Part shown: positions 1-6,906 of the stretch, one piece after another
How positions within the stretch are numbered: position 1 is the stretch's first letter
Layout: every line of letters begins with the position of its first letter
Assembly (NCBI RefSeq): GCF_030530965.1
Contig: NZ_JAUMTY010000008.1
Coordinates: forward strand, 1 to 16,302
Reading direction: 5' to 3'
Source of the DNA: Corynebacterium sp.
Lineage (GTDB): Bacteria; Actinomycetota; Actinomycetes; Mycobacteriales; Mycobacteriaceae
Length of the DNA: 16,302 nucleotides
Translations under genes and position numbers: made by a program
The notes under the pieces: model-generated
What the model was told of the DNA's origin: nothing
The model's database searches: none
Seen by the model: only the letters and a program-made list of their open reading frames with translations

Positions 1-951
1 ACCAGAGGCGAAACCACCCGCTGCGCCCATTCCTTCGTTGGCTGGATCAAAGTCTGCGTTGAGACGAGAGAGACACGCGGCCCACTGGGTTAGTCCTTTC
101 TCCAGGGCGTCTATTTCCTGGGGACCCGCACCTTTTTGAGGTGCATAAACGGCTGCCGCGCCATCTGATCCGAGGAGAGGGTTGGAGACATCCGTAGCGA
201 TGATGATGCGGACCTGATGTTCGCGGTGTGATCGGTGTGATTGGGCACTGTGCGGTTCAGAGTCGGAAGGCCGCAGGCGGAGAGAAGGTATGAGATCCGA
301 CGTATCAATCGCGTGCGCATGGCACAGGCCTTTACCTCCGGACGCAACGTCATTGCCGTCAGCGTCGAGAATGCGGGCGCCGAGTGCGCTAAGTGCTCCA
401 CTTCCGCCATCGGTGCAGGCAGAACCGCCAATCCCGCAGATAATAGTTGTTGCGCCGGCGTCCACCGCCGCGCGAATTAATTGCCCCGTACCGTAGCTGT
501 CCGCTCGCAGGGACGCGTCTGGTCCCGGGGTGATCCATGCCAGCCCGCTGGCTTCCGCCATTTCAATAACGGCAATGGCGTCGTGGCTCTCGTCCCCGTC
601 GTGGCCATCGGAGCGCTCGGTGAATTCATCCATTCGACGCGAGTGAGAACCACTGGAGTCGGAGGGCTTCATGAGGACCCAGCGTGCGTCGTGGTCGTCG
701 CCAATTGGGCCGCGTACCCTCGTTACACGCAGGTCAGCATCATAATCGGCGTACGGATCGTCCCCACCACTACGACGGTGTCGGGACGATGACAGGGCGA
801 CCTCGATAAGGCCTTCGCCGCCGTCGGAAACGGGAATTGTCGCGCACTCGGCGCGCGGGAGGGCACGCTTCACCCCACGTTCCATAGCCTCCGCTGCCTC
901 CGCGGCGGTGAGCGACCCCTTGAATTTGTCCGGGGCTATCAGTACGCGCAT
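1..951 (-). CDS. glxK: Glycerate 2-kinase (GlxK/GarK type), 3' end cut by window edge
   Basis: Phosphorylates D-glycerate with ATP in the cytosol, feeding glycerate and glyoxylate carbon into lower glycolysis. The frame is open for 317 codons from an ATG at 951 to the left edge. The N-terminus MRVLIAPDKFKGSLTAAEAA is the family signature. Also visible are GGSACTDGGSGALSALG (about residues 175-191) and ATDVSNPLLGSDGAAAVYAP (252-271), followed by QKGA. An AGGGGA Shine-Dalgarno lies 8 bases before the ATG. Two hydrophilic stretches rich in Ser, His, Asp and Arg (about 96-124 and 228-246) look like insertions relative to typical members. Usual family length is about 380 residues, so roughly the last 60-100 residues should lie outside the window. 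No pathway partner is visible. Identification is firm; which glycerate hydroxyl is phosphorylated is assumed from the family. Confidence 0.93.
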   Translation of the reverse strand, partial: MRVLIAPDKFKGSLTAAEAAEAMERGVKRALPRAECATIPVSDGGEGLIEVALSSSRHRRSGGDDPYADYDADLRVTRVRGPIGDDHDARWVLMKPSDSSGSHSRRMDEFTERSDGHDGDESHDAIAVIEMAEASGLAWITPGPDASLRADSYGTGQLIRAAVDAGATTIICGIGGSACTDGGSGALSALGARILDADGNDVASGGKGLCHAHAIDTSDLIPSLRLRPSDSEPHSAQSHRSHREHQVRIIIATDVSNPLLGSDGAAAVYAPQKGAGPQEIDALEKGLTQWAACLSRLNADFDPANEGMGAAGGFASG

Positions 952-970
952 AAGAGCCGTCCCCTGTGTA

Positions 971-995
971 AACCGGGTGCAACCGGGTATCGGGT
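971..995. repeat. Short direct repeats upstream of the glycerate kinase gene
   Basis: AACCGGGT occurs at 971-978 and 981-988, one helical turn apart, and CGGGT recurs at 991-995. They lie just upstream of the kinase Shine-Dalgarno, in the 67-base gap between the kinase start and the muramidase stop. This could be an operator or simply short GC-rich redundancy. No regulator is named. Confidence 0.3.
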
Positions 996-1018
996 GTTAC
1001 CGAATGCTGCTGGTGAGG

Positions 1019-2449
1019 CTATGAATTCGAGTCAGGAACGGACTGAACCTGCTGTCCCTGGTCAAGCTGGGTCGAACCAGTAGAAACACTTGCGCTACCC
1101 GAGCTGGAGCTTTGGCTGCTACCTGTAGCGTCAGAGCTTCCCGCAGTCGAACCGCTGGAACTCGTTCCCGCACTTCCCGACGAACCCGACGAATTCGCAT
1201 CGGAACCGTCACTACCAGGCGCTCCGCCACTGCCCAGGGCAACCATCGCATCAGATAGTGCCTTTTCCAGCTGCCCTAAGGTGGTTCCAGCGTTGTCACC
1301 CAAAAGCCCTTGGAGCTGGTCTTTCGGAAGCCCACCGTTCTGCGATACTTCGCTCACAGCCCGGACAAGCTGGTCAGCAAGCTGGCCGCCGAAGCCCTCT
1401 TCGCGGATCGTGTCCCACAGCTGAGACAGCGACACCGTTCCGGCCGCCACGCCCAACGTCGCCACCAGAACCGAATCCGGAATGGGGACGTTAAACGAAT
1501 TGCCAATGGTCTTGAGAACCGGGTTTGAGCTGGTCTGCAGCTGATGCTGAATGTCGTTGGACACGCTTGCCGACGCCACATCAGCGTCCACGGCTGGCTT
1601 CACCGTGGTGGCCACGCCGCCAACCGGGGTGTCTTCCTTCATGCTCTTCGCCAGCGAGGCGAGCTCGGAGTCCGATCCGTCGTACTTGTTCAAGTCGACT
1701 TCGGTGTTAACGCCGTCGACGGACCCTGAACCGGAGTGCTGCCAGAATGTCACGTGGTTCCAGCCACCGGGGATGGTCGATGGCAGGGAATCCTCGTAGT
1801 ACGCCAGCCACAGCGGCATGTCGGAGAACTCCGTGGTGTTCCCCATGTTGTTAATCCAGAAGCTGTAGTAGGTGTACATGATCGGTGTGCGGCCGGTCTG
1901 CTTCTCGACCTCGTCAACCCAGTCACGGACCCACTTTTGCAGCTGGGATGGGCTCAGACCGCCCGTTTCCTCCAGGTCCAAAGCTGGGGGTAGCGACGGC
2001 TGCGGCTGGTTGGCTAGTTCCTTCGTGTAGAACTGTGCCTCTTGGCGCGGATCTCCGCCGGGCCGGGCGTAGTGATACGAACCAATCGTCAGGCCAGCGG
2101 CCTTGGCCTTCTTCGAGTCAGATGAGAAGTACGGGTTGGTGTAACTCGTACCTTCCGTGGCCTTAATGAACGCGAACGACTGGTTGTCGTTGGCCACTGA
2201 ATCCCAGTCGATCGCCTGCCCACCGAAGTGATTGTTGCTCGAGACGTCGATGCCGTTGAGGGCATCGGCTGGCGTAAACCCTGTCGCCGTGGACACGAGG
2301 GCGGCCGTCGTCAATAAAGAGCCTGTCATAAGGGCTGCGCCGGCGAATTTCCGGTGTTTCATCGTTTTCGGGAACGGGTTGAGCCCCGGGATGATTCGAC
2401 GAAACCGGGTACGCGAACGTGCGGCGGAGGGCTTACGCAAGTCAGACAT
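1019..2449 (-). CDS. Secreted GH25 muramidase (lysozyme) with C-terminal extension
   Basis: Predicted to cleave the beta-1,4 bond between N-acetylmuramic acid and N-acetylglucosamine in peptidoglycan outside the membrane. The protein has 476 residues. A basic N-terminus leads into a Sec-type hydrophobic segment (about 36-56) with an AxA-like cleavage site ending ADA at residue 63. The GH25 domain follows immediately: GIDVS with Asp68, KATEG with Glu99, the catalytic-type PALDLEE (Asp158, Glu160), and a closing WQHSGSG...VDLNKYDG stretch at 236-258. Residues about 286-405 form an extra module I do not recognise. Residues 407-460 are a Gly/Ser/Thr-rich low-complexity tail with no anchor motif. 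ATG 2449 is preferred, with AGAG 7 bases upstream; GTG 2455 is in frame, and ATG 2362 would give a conventional-length signal peptide but has no visible ribosome site. Roles in wall remodelling or killing competitors both fit. Confidence 0.9.
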   Translation of the reverse strand: MSDLRKPSAARSRTRFRRIIPGLNPFPKTMKHRKFAGAALMTGSLLTTAALVSTATGFTPADALNGIDVSSNNHFGGQAIDWDSVANDNQSFAFIKATEGTSYTNPYFSSDSKKAKAAGLTIGSYHYARPGGDPRQEAQFYTKELANQPQPSLPPALDLEETGGLSPSQLQKWVRDWVDEVEKQTGRTPIMYTYYSFWINNMGNTTEFSDMPLWLAYYEDSLPSTIPGGWNHVTFWQHSGSGSVDGVNTEVDLNKYDGSDSELASLAKSMKEDTPVGGVATTVKPAVDADVASASVSNDIQHQLQTSSNPVLKTIGNSFNVPIPDSVLVATLGVAAGTVSLSQLWDTIREEGFGGQLADQLVRAVSEVSQNGGLPKDQLQGLLGDNAGTTLGQLEKALSDAMVALGSGGAPGSDGSDANSSGSSGSAGTSSSGSTAGSSDATGSSQSSSSGSASVSTGSTQLDQGQQVQSVPDSNS

Positions 2450-2615
2450 GGCCACACTCTAACTCATTAGACACATAAACAACAGGCGAAACACGCTACT
2501 CATACGATTACTTGCGCATCATCGCTTTCTCTACCTGGCACAGCGGGGGCTCGACCTGGCATAACAATTGCCGACGAAAGCACCGCCCCGCACAGAATGG
2601 CCGCCTTATTCCGCC

Positions 2616-3515
2616 TCATTGCGCAGCGGTCGTCGGCACTGATGGATATGCGGTGTCACGCACGGGAATCAGATCCCAGGCTTCTTTATGGCTAGGCAGA
2701 GGACGTTTCTTATCCCGCTTCGCCTTCGACCAGTTTTTAACCAGAATGACGATGGTCACAGCGAGCAGAGCAAGCCAGTCGACGATAACGGCGACGAGCT
2801 GGAGTGAACTTGGCCATTGGAAGTTCCACCATCCGTGGAACGCGATCGCGCCGAGCACGCTACCGATGCCCACCATCAACCGCCACACCATAGATTTGTT
2901 GGTCAGCATGAGGGCGCTGGCCATTCCGAAACCGGCCAGACCTGCGCACATGGGGTGTAATCCGAAGCCCAATCCGGTGCGGAGGATCCACATTTCGGTG
3001 GCACCTTGCACGTCTGAGGTGGCGTTATAGAGGGCTCCACCACCGCTGTACACGAAGTTTTCCATGACCTCGAACCCCATACCGACGGAAAGACCAGCCA
3101 GCAGTCCGTGCCACGGCCTATCCCACACGCGTCGCGCCATGAAGAGGATGACGAAAACGCCCAGTGCCTTGGCGAGTTCCTCCGGAATCGCGCCGGTTGC
3201 GGAGGCTTCGAACCGCCCCAAGCCCGCTTCCTTCAGAATGTCGGAGAACGCAAGCTCTGTGATCATGACCGTAGAGATGACCATGAATGCTCCCCAGTAG
3301 AGGCTCACGATCACCCAAATCAGGCTGCCTTTTCTCCAGATCGGCAGGAATCGCATGATGGCGAAGAACACGGTGAGGTAGATCACGGCCCCCACCACGC
3401 CTACTGCAACAGCGTCGGGTGTTTCCGCGAGAGTCATGGCAGACATGAGACCGCCAGCGATCAGGCACACCACCGCCAGAACGATGTACGTCCAGGTGAA
3501 TACGTCTTTTCGCAT
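2616..3515 (-). CDS. prsW: PrsW-family intramembrane glutamic protease
   Basis: Polytopic membrane protein of 299 residues belonging to the PrsW/CPBP-like intramembrane protease group. About eight hydrophobic segments are visible. Expected polar active-site residues sit in them: PEELAK (Glu112, Glu113, Lys116), FEVMENF (Glu149, Glu152, Asn153), LHPMCAG (His187) and FHGWWNF (His227, Asn231). Bacillus PrsW performs site-1 cleavage of the anti-sigma factor RsiW; other members process unknown single-pass proteins. The C-terminal tail from about 262 is basic and cytosolic in character. Its ATG overlaps the stop of the preceding gene in TAATG, and a strong GGGGGAGG ribosome site lies inside that gene's last codons, so the two are almost certainly translationally coupled. 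No sigma or anti-sigma gene is visible nearby, so the substrate is unknown. Confidence 0.88.
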   Translation of the reverse strand: MRKDVFTWTYIVLAVVCLIAGGLMSAMTLAETPDAVAVGVVGAVIYLTVFFAIMRFLPIWRKGSLIWVIVSLYWGAFMVISTVMITELAFSDILKEAGLGRFEASATGAIPEELAKALGVFVILFMARRVWDRPWHGLLAGLSVGMGFEVMENFVYSGGGALYNATSDVQGATEMWILRTGLGFGLHPMCAGLAGFGMASALMLTNKSMVWRLMVGIGSVLGAIAFHGWWNFQWPSSLQLVAVIVDWLALLAVTIVILVKNWSKAKRDKKRPLPSHKEAWDLIPVRDTAYPSVPTTAAQ

Positions 3516-4354
3516 TACGCCTCCCCCGTGTGTGGTAGATGTTCGTCGGACTCTCCGCGAGAGTCATTGTCACTGGTGGCCGACTTTGTCAGGGCCATGC
3601 GCACGGCATCGGTTTTCAGGCCACGCGCGGAAACAATTTTGCTCATTGTGTTAGCTAGGGCGTCGTCGTCGGTGCTGCTCACGGTGGCGATAATGGTTGT
3701 TGATTTATCGTCCTTCTTGGTGAAAGCCGCCGACACCACTTTCTTCGCGTCCGGTTTGGTGACGGATTCCTTCGGTTCCAGGGCCGTTACGCGCGCGTCC
3801 CATTCGCCATTGGATGCCTCCGTGGTGGGCAGGTCGCCGTTGATTTTGACGTGGGCGGTAGCCCTGATGCCACGACGGAACACGTGGTCGACATCATCGT
3901 TGCCTGTCATCGTGGCCGTGTCGATGTTGACGTTGCCGCACTTGTAGGTGGATCCGTACGGGTTATCGTCCGACTGGTCGTAGCATTCTCCCAGGTTAGG
4001 CCCGGTAAAGTTCGTACTGTCCTTCATGCCGACGGTGATGTCCCCACCGTGTTTGTCGCCGGGATAGTCACCGGGCGCGCCTTTATCGATAATGACCGGC
4101 GCGGCTAGTAGGCCTCCGACGACGATTAACGACGCTGCCCAAATAGCGGTTTTCTTGGACCCCTGCGGAAGGGGTTGATAACGGGATGCGTCGGCGTCGA
4201 GCTCCCGGGCCGTGTCAAGATCGCCGGCTGCGTCAGGATTTTGACCTCCCCCGACGCCTCCGTCGACGCTTGCGACGGTGCTGCTCGTGGGTGGCTGCCC
4301 CTCTTTCGGTGCGTCCCCCCACGGCGGTATGTCGTGTGTATTCTCGCCACTCAT
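3515..4354 (-). CDS. Single-pass membrane protein, unknown function, coupled to prsW
   Basis: I do not recognise a family. The 279-residue protein has a Pro/Gly/Asp-rich N-terminal region (1-66), one transmembrane segment (about 69-90, AIWAASLIVVGGLLAAPVII) and a roughly 190-residue domain predicted outside the cell. That domain contains two cysteines (124 and 139) that could pair. There is no zinc anti-sigma motif in the N-terminus. The extreme C-terminus reads LPHTGEA, which resembles a sortase LPXTG motif but lacks the hydrophobic segment and basic tail. The stop overlaps the prsW start (TAATG), so the products probably act together; this protein is a natural candidate substrate or partner. 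ATG 4354 is chosen; GTG 4375 is an in-frame alternative. Neither has a good ribosome site, and a TATTGT element 8 bases before ATG 4354 would allow leaderless transcription. Confidence 0.75.
   Translation of the reverse strand: MSGENTHDIPPWGDAPKEGQPPTSSTVASVDGGVGGGQNPDAAGDLDTARELDADASRYQPLPQGSKKTAIWAASLIVVGGLLAAPVIIDKGAPGDYPGDKHGGDITVGMKDSTNFTGPNLGECYDQSDDNPYGSTYKCGNVNIDTATMTGNDDVDHVFRRGIRATAHVKINGDLPTTEASNGEWDARVTALEPKESVTKPDAKKVVSAAFTKKDDKSTTIIATVSSTDDDALANTMSKIVSARGLKTDAVRMALTKSATSDNDSRGESDEHLPHTGEA
3520..3527 (-). promoter_or_regulatory. Strong ribosome binding site of prsW inside the upstream gene
   Basis: The minus strand reads GGGGGAGG, then CGTA, then the prsW ATG. The site overlaps the last codons (Thr-Gly-Glu-Ala) of the upstream membrane-protein gene. 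This fixes the prsW start at 3515 and supports coupled translation. Confidence 0.75.
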
Positions 4355-4520
4355 GACGAAGGACAATAGCAGCACAGCGGGACATCAGGGTGCCTGCGCA
4401 CGTAGATTTTGTATGGAAAGCACCACAGAATGACGGGCGGTCGGTAGTATCTGGGTGGTGACCTGCCCATTTACCCGCTTCTTATAGCTAATAAAATTCT
4501 GTTTTGTAACCAAAATCACC

Positions 4521-4536
4521 TGGGCTGTGCAGCCCA
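4521..4536. other. Short perfect hairpin in the divergent region
   Basis: TGGGCT-GTGC-AGCCCA forms a 6-base-pair stem with a 4-base loop, next to an AT-rich inverted repeat at 4502-4515. It may be an operator or a structure in a long leader. No T-run follows on the plus strand, so a simple terminator is less likely. Confidence 0.4.
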
Positions 4537-4597
4537 CACATCACCACAAGCGGATGCCGGCAACCCCAAAACGGCCCCGCTACCAACGATGGTTGCG

Positions 4598-4627
4598 TGA
4601 CTGCATGTCCTACCCGCCCGCTATCAT
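4598..4627 (+). promoter_or_regulatory. Possible promoter of the M13 peptidase gene
   Basis: TGACTG at 4598-4603 and TATCAT at 4622-4627 are 18 bases apart and resemble weak -35 and -10 elements. Transcription would start near 4634 and give a leader of about 20-25 bases containing the strong ribosome site at 4641-4648. Assigned by eye only. Confidence 0.35.
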
Positions 4628-4640
4628 TCCTCACACATGA

Positions 4641-4648
4641 AAGGAAGG
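4641..4648 (+). promoter_or_regulatory. Ribosome binding site that fixes the GTG start of the M13 peptidase
   Basis: AAGGAAGG lies 8 bases before GTG 4657. It falls inside the longer open frame that begins at 4597, so it argues strongly for the internal GTG as the true start. Confidence 0.85.
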
Positions 4649-4656
4649 TCATAATC

Positions 4657-6819
4657 GTGAACAATCCCGAGCCCACCACACCATCAAACAACGAGCCATC
4701 AAACACCCATCACGCAGGCAAAACATCAATCCCTGACAACATTTCCGAGGCCCCAGCTACTCGCCCTTCTCCCAGCGACGATCTCTACCGCTACGTGTCC
4801 GGCCCGTGGCTATCGCACCACCCCATCCCCGACGATCGCCCCGTCGACGGCACCTTCCACACCCTCCGCGACCAGGCAGAAGAGGATGTCAACGCGATTA
4901 TCAAAGACGCCGACCCCACCACACGGATCGGCGCGGGTTTCGCCAGCTTCATGGACGTCGACGGCGACAAGGGCGTCAACCAGGCCGGTTTTGCTCCGCT
5001 GAAGGACGATCTCGCACGTATCAACGTCGATAATCTTGAGGATTTTGCGCGGGCACTCGGCGCGTTAGACGTCGTCGGGATTGGTGGTTTGGCCGGTTAT
5101 TACGTAGCTAAGGCATCGGATTCCCCCATCGACGCGGCCTATCTGAATCAAGGCGGGCTCACCCTTCCCGATGAGGCCTACTACCGCGAAGAGGCTCACC
5201 GCCCCATCGTCGACAAGCTCAAAGAGCACATTGCGACGATGTTCACGATGGCTCGCGATGCCACCAGCGGCCCGGAGTGGGAGGACTCTCCCCTGGTCCC
5301 GGCAGAATTCGACGACGCGTCGAATGAGAAGTTGGCGGAGACCATCATTGAGTTTGAGACGCGCCTCGCCAAGGGTCACTGGAATGTGGAGGACACTCGC
5401 GACGCGCTCAAGACCTATAACCCCACCGCCGTGGACGATTTGCCCACCGGTTTCCCGTGGAAATCATGGCTGGAAGCGACAGAATTGTCGACGGACACGA
5501 TCGTGGTTAGCGAACCGAGCTATCTGGAGCATGTGGCGACGCTGGTACAGGAAACGGATCTGTCCGTGCTGAAGCTGTGGGGCGGGTGGCAGATCTTGAC
5601 GCAGCGTGCGTCGTTGCTGGCCGAGGACGTGAGCCGCGAGTCGTTTAACTTCTACGGTCGCGTGTTGTCGGGCTCGACCGAACAGCGTGCCCGGTGGAAG
5701 CGCGCGGTGTCCTTCCTCGATGGCTCCATTTCCGACGACATCGGCCGGGAGTTTGTCGCGCGCCATTTCCCGCCAGAGCACAAGCAGAAGATGCTGTCCC
5801 TGGTGGATTACCTGCTGAAGGCGTACCGCCAGCGGATTAGCAGCCTCGATTGGATGACGCCGGATACGCGGGATCGTGCGCTGGAGAAGCTCGGGACTTT
5901 CCGCGCGAAAATTGCCTACCCGGATCAGTGGAAAACCTACGACAAACTGGAGTTTTCCCCTCATGGCGAGGATCTAGTGGCTAACTCCCGACGCGCGGCG
6001 GCGTGGCGCCACCGGTATGAGATCGCCAAGGTGGGGAACCCGACGGACCGGTCCGAGTGGGTGGCCCCGGCCCAAATGGTCAACGCTTTCTATAACCCGG
6101 TGGTCAATGACATCACGTTCCCTGCTGCGATCCTTCGCCCGCCGTTCTTCAACCCCGACGCGGACATGGCCCAGAACTTCGGCGGTATCGGCGCGGTCAT
6201 CGGCCATGAGATTGGCCACGGTTTCGACGATCAAGGCTCGCAGTTCGATGGCGAGGGCAATTTGAACTCGTGGTGGACGTCGGAAGATCGCGAAGCCTTT
6301 GAAAAGCTGACGGGGAAGTTGGTGAATCAGTTCAATCCGCTTATCCCGAAGGGTCTTGAGCAGCGCGGACTGACTGCCCAGCACGTCAATGGTCGTTTCA
6401 CCCTCGGCGAGAACATCGGCGACCTCGGTGGCCTGGGCATTGCTGTGGTGGCCTACCGCCTGTACCTCGAGGACCAGGGGCTCACGCCCGAAACGTCCCC
6501 GGAGATGCCCTTCCTTCTTACCGACGGCACCGCCCTGGCACCCCTGGGTAAGGAGTCGGAGGCGGACACCGGCATGAACTACGACGACGCCCCCACCTTC
6601 ACGGCCATGCAGCGACTCTTCCTGGCCTGGGCAAACGTGTGGCGCACCGCAATCCGCCCGCAACTGAGTGCGCAGTACTTGGCGATCGATCCCCACTCGC
6701 CCTCTGAGTTCCGGTGTAATGTCATCGCCCGAAATATCGACGAATTTGCTGAGGCCTTCGACGTCCACCCGGGCGATGGAATGTGGCTGGACCCGAAGGA
6801 CCGCGTCCAGATTTGGTAG
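4657..6819 (+). CDS. pepO: M13-family zinc metallopeptidase (neprilysin/PepO type)
   Basis: Zinc endopeptidase or oligopeptidase of the neprilysin (M13) family, 720 residues, the usual length. The zinc site HEIGH is at 517-521 within VIGHEIGHGFDDQGSQFDG. The third ligand motif ENIGDLGG is at 585-592 (Glu585, Asp589), and the substrate-binding NAFYNP is at 476-481. The C-terminus has the family's CNVIARNIDEFAEAF...and ends with Trp. The N-terminal domain begins with DDLYRYVSGPWL near residue 41, after about 40 residues rich in Pro, Asn, Ser and Thr. No signal peptide or membrane segment is present, so a cytosolic peptide-degrading role is likely unless export is non-classical. GTG 4657 is chosen because of the AAGGAAGG 8 bases upstream. 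An 87-base gap separates it from the flippase gene on the same strand. Confidence 0.93.
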   Translation: MNNPEPTTPSNNEPSNTHHAGKTSIPDNISEAPATRPSPSDDLYRYVSGPWLSHHPIPDDRPVDGTFHTLRDQAEEDVNAIIKDADPTTRIGAGFASFMDVDGDKGVNQAGFAPLKDDLARINVDNLEDFARALGALDVVGIGGLAGYYVAKASDSPIDAAYLNQGGLTLPDEAYYREEAHRPIVDKLKEHIATMFTMARDATSGPEWEDSPLVPAEFDDASNEKLAETIIEFETRLAKGHWNVEDTRDALKTYNPTAVDDLPTGFPWKSWLEATELSTDTIVVSEPSYLEHVATLVQETDLSVLKLWGGWQILTQRASLLAEDVSRESFNFYGRVLSGSTEQRARWKRAVSFLDGSISDDIGREFVARHFPPEHKQKMLSLVDYLLKAYRQRISSLDWMTPDTRDRALEKLGTFRAKIAYPDQWKTYDKLEFSPHGEDLVANSRRAAAWRHRYEIAKVGNPTDRSEWVAPAQMVNAFYNPVVNDITFPAAILRPPFFNPDADMAQNFGGIGAVIGHEIGHGFDDQGSQFDGEGNLNSWWTSEDREAFEKLTGKLVNQFNPLIPKGLEQRGLTAQHVNGRFTLGENIGDLGGLGIAVVAYRLYLEDQGLTPETSPEMPFLLTDGTALAPLGKESEADTGMNYDDAPTFTAMQRLFLAWANVWRTAIRPQLSAQYLAIDPHSPSEFRCNVIARNIDEFAEAFDVHPGDGMWLDPKDRVQIW

Positions 6820-6845
6820 CCGTCTGTGGTGGCGTACCGCTGTGA

Positions 6846-6875
6846 GCTCAACGGTTGTCCGGCTCAACGGTTGTC
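6846..6875. repeat. Twin 14-base direct repeat, each with an inverted core
   Basis: GCTCAACGGTTGTC occurs exactly at 6846-6859 and 6862-6875. Each copy holds CAAC-G-GTTG, an inverted repeat around a central G. The pair lies in the 87-base gap between the peptidase stop and the flippase start, about 30 bases before the flippase ATG. This layout looks like a tandem operator but no regulator is evident. Confidence 0.55.
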
Positions 6876-6906
6876 GATGGCGAGTGAAGAAATAATGAGG
6901 TGACGG

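Larger units (their letters stand above)
4355..4656. other. Divergent intergenic region between the prsW pair and the M13 peptidase gene
   Basis: About 300 bases without a convincing gene separate two divergently transcribed units. The part around 4475-4520 is clearly more AT-rich than the surrounding coding DNA and includes TTATAGCTAATAAAATTCTG. It also holds the inverted repeat TTTTG-TAAC-CAAAA (4502-4515), a GC hairpin at 4521-4536 and a possible promoter for the peptidase near 4598-4627. I see no tRNA, riboswitch or complete small gene here. Confidence 0.6.

Noticed and set aside
770..982. Short minus-strand frame over the glycerate kinase start
   Set aside because: Out of frame with the kinase, whose N-terminal signature is unambiguous in the adjacent frame.
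1080..1230. Repetitive-looking DNA suggesting a tandem repeat
   Set aside because: It is the coding sequence of the Gly/Ser/Thr tail of the muramidase; units are irregular and explained by codon composition.
3108..3947. Plus-strand frame of 279 codons across the prsW pair
   Set aside because: Runs antisense across two genes and their coupled junction; no motif and no ribosome site.
5974..6867. Minus-strand frame of 297 codons opposite the M13 peptidase
   Set aside because: Entirely antisense to a gene with intact catalytic motifs; His/Arg/Val-rich composition typical of a GC-rich shadow frame.
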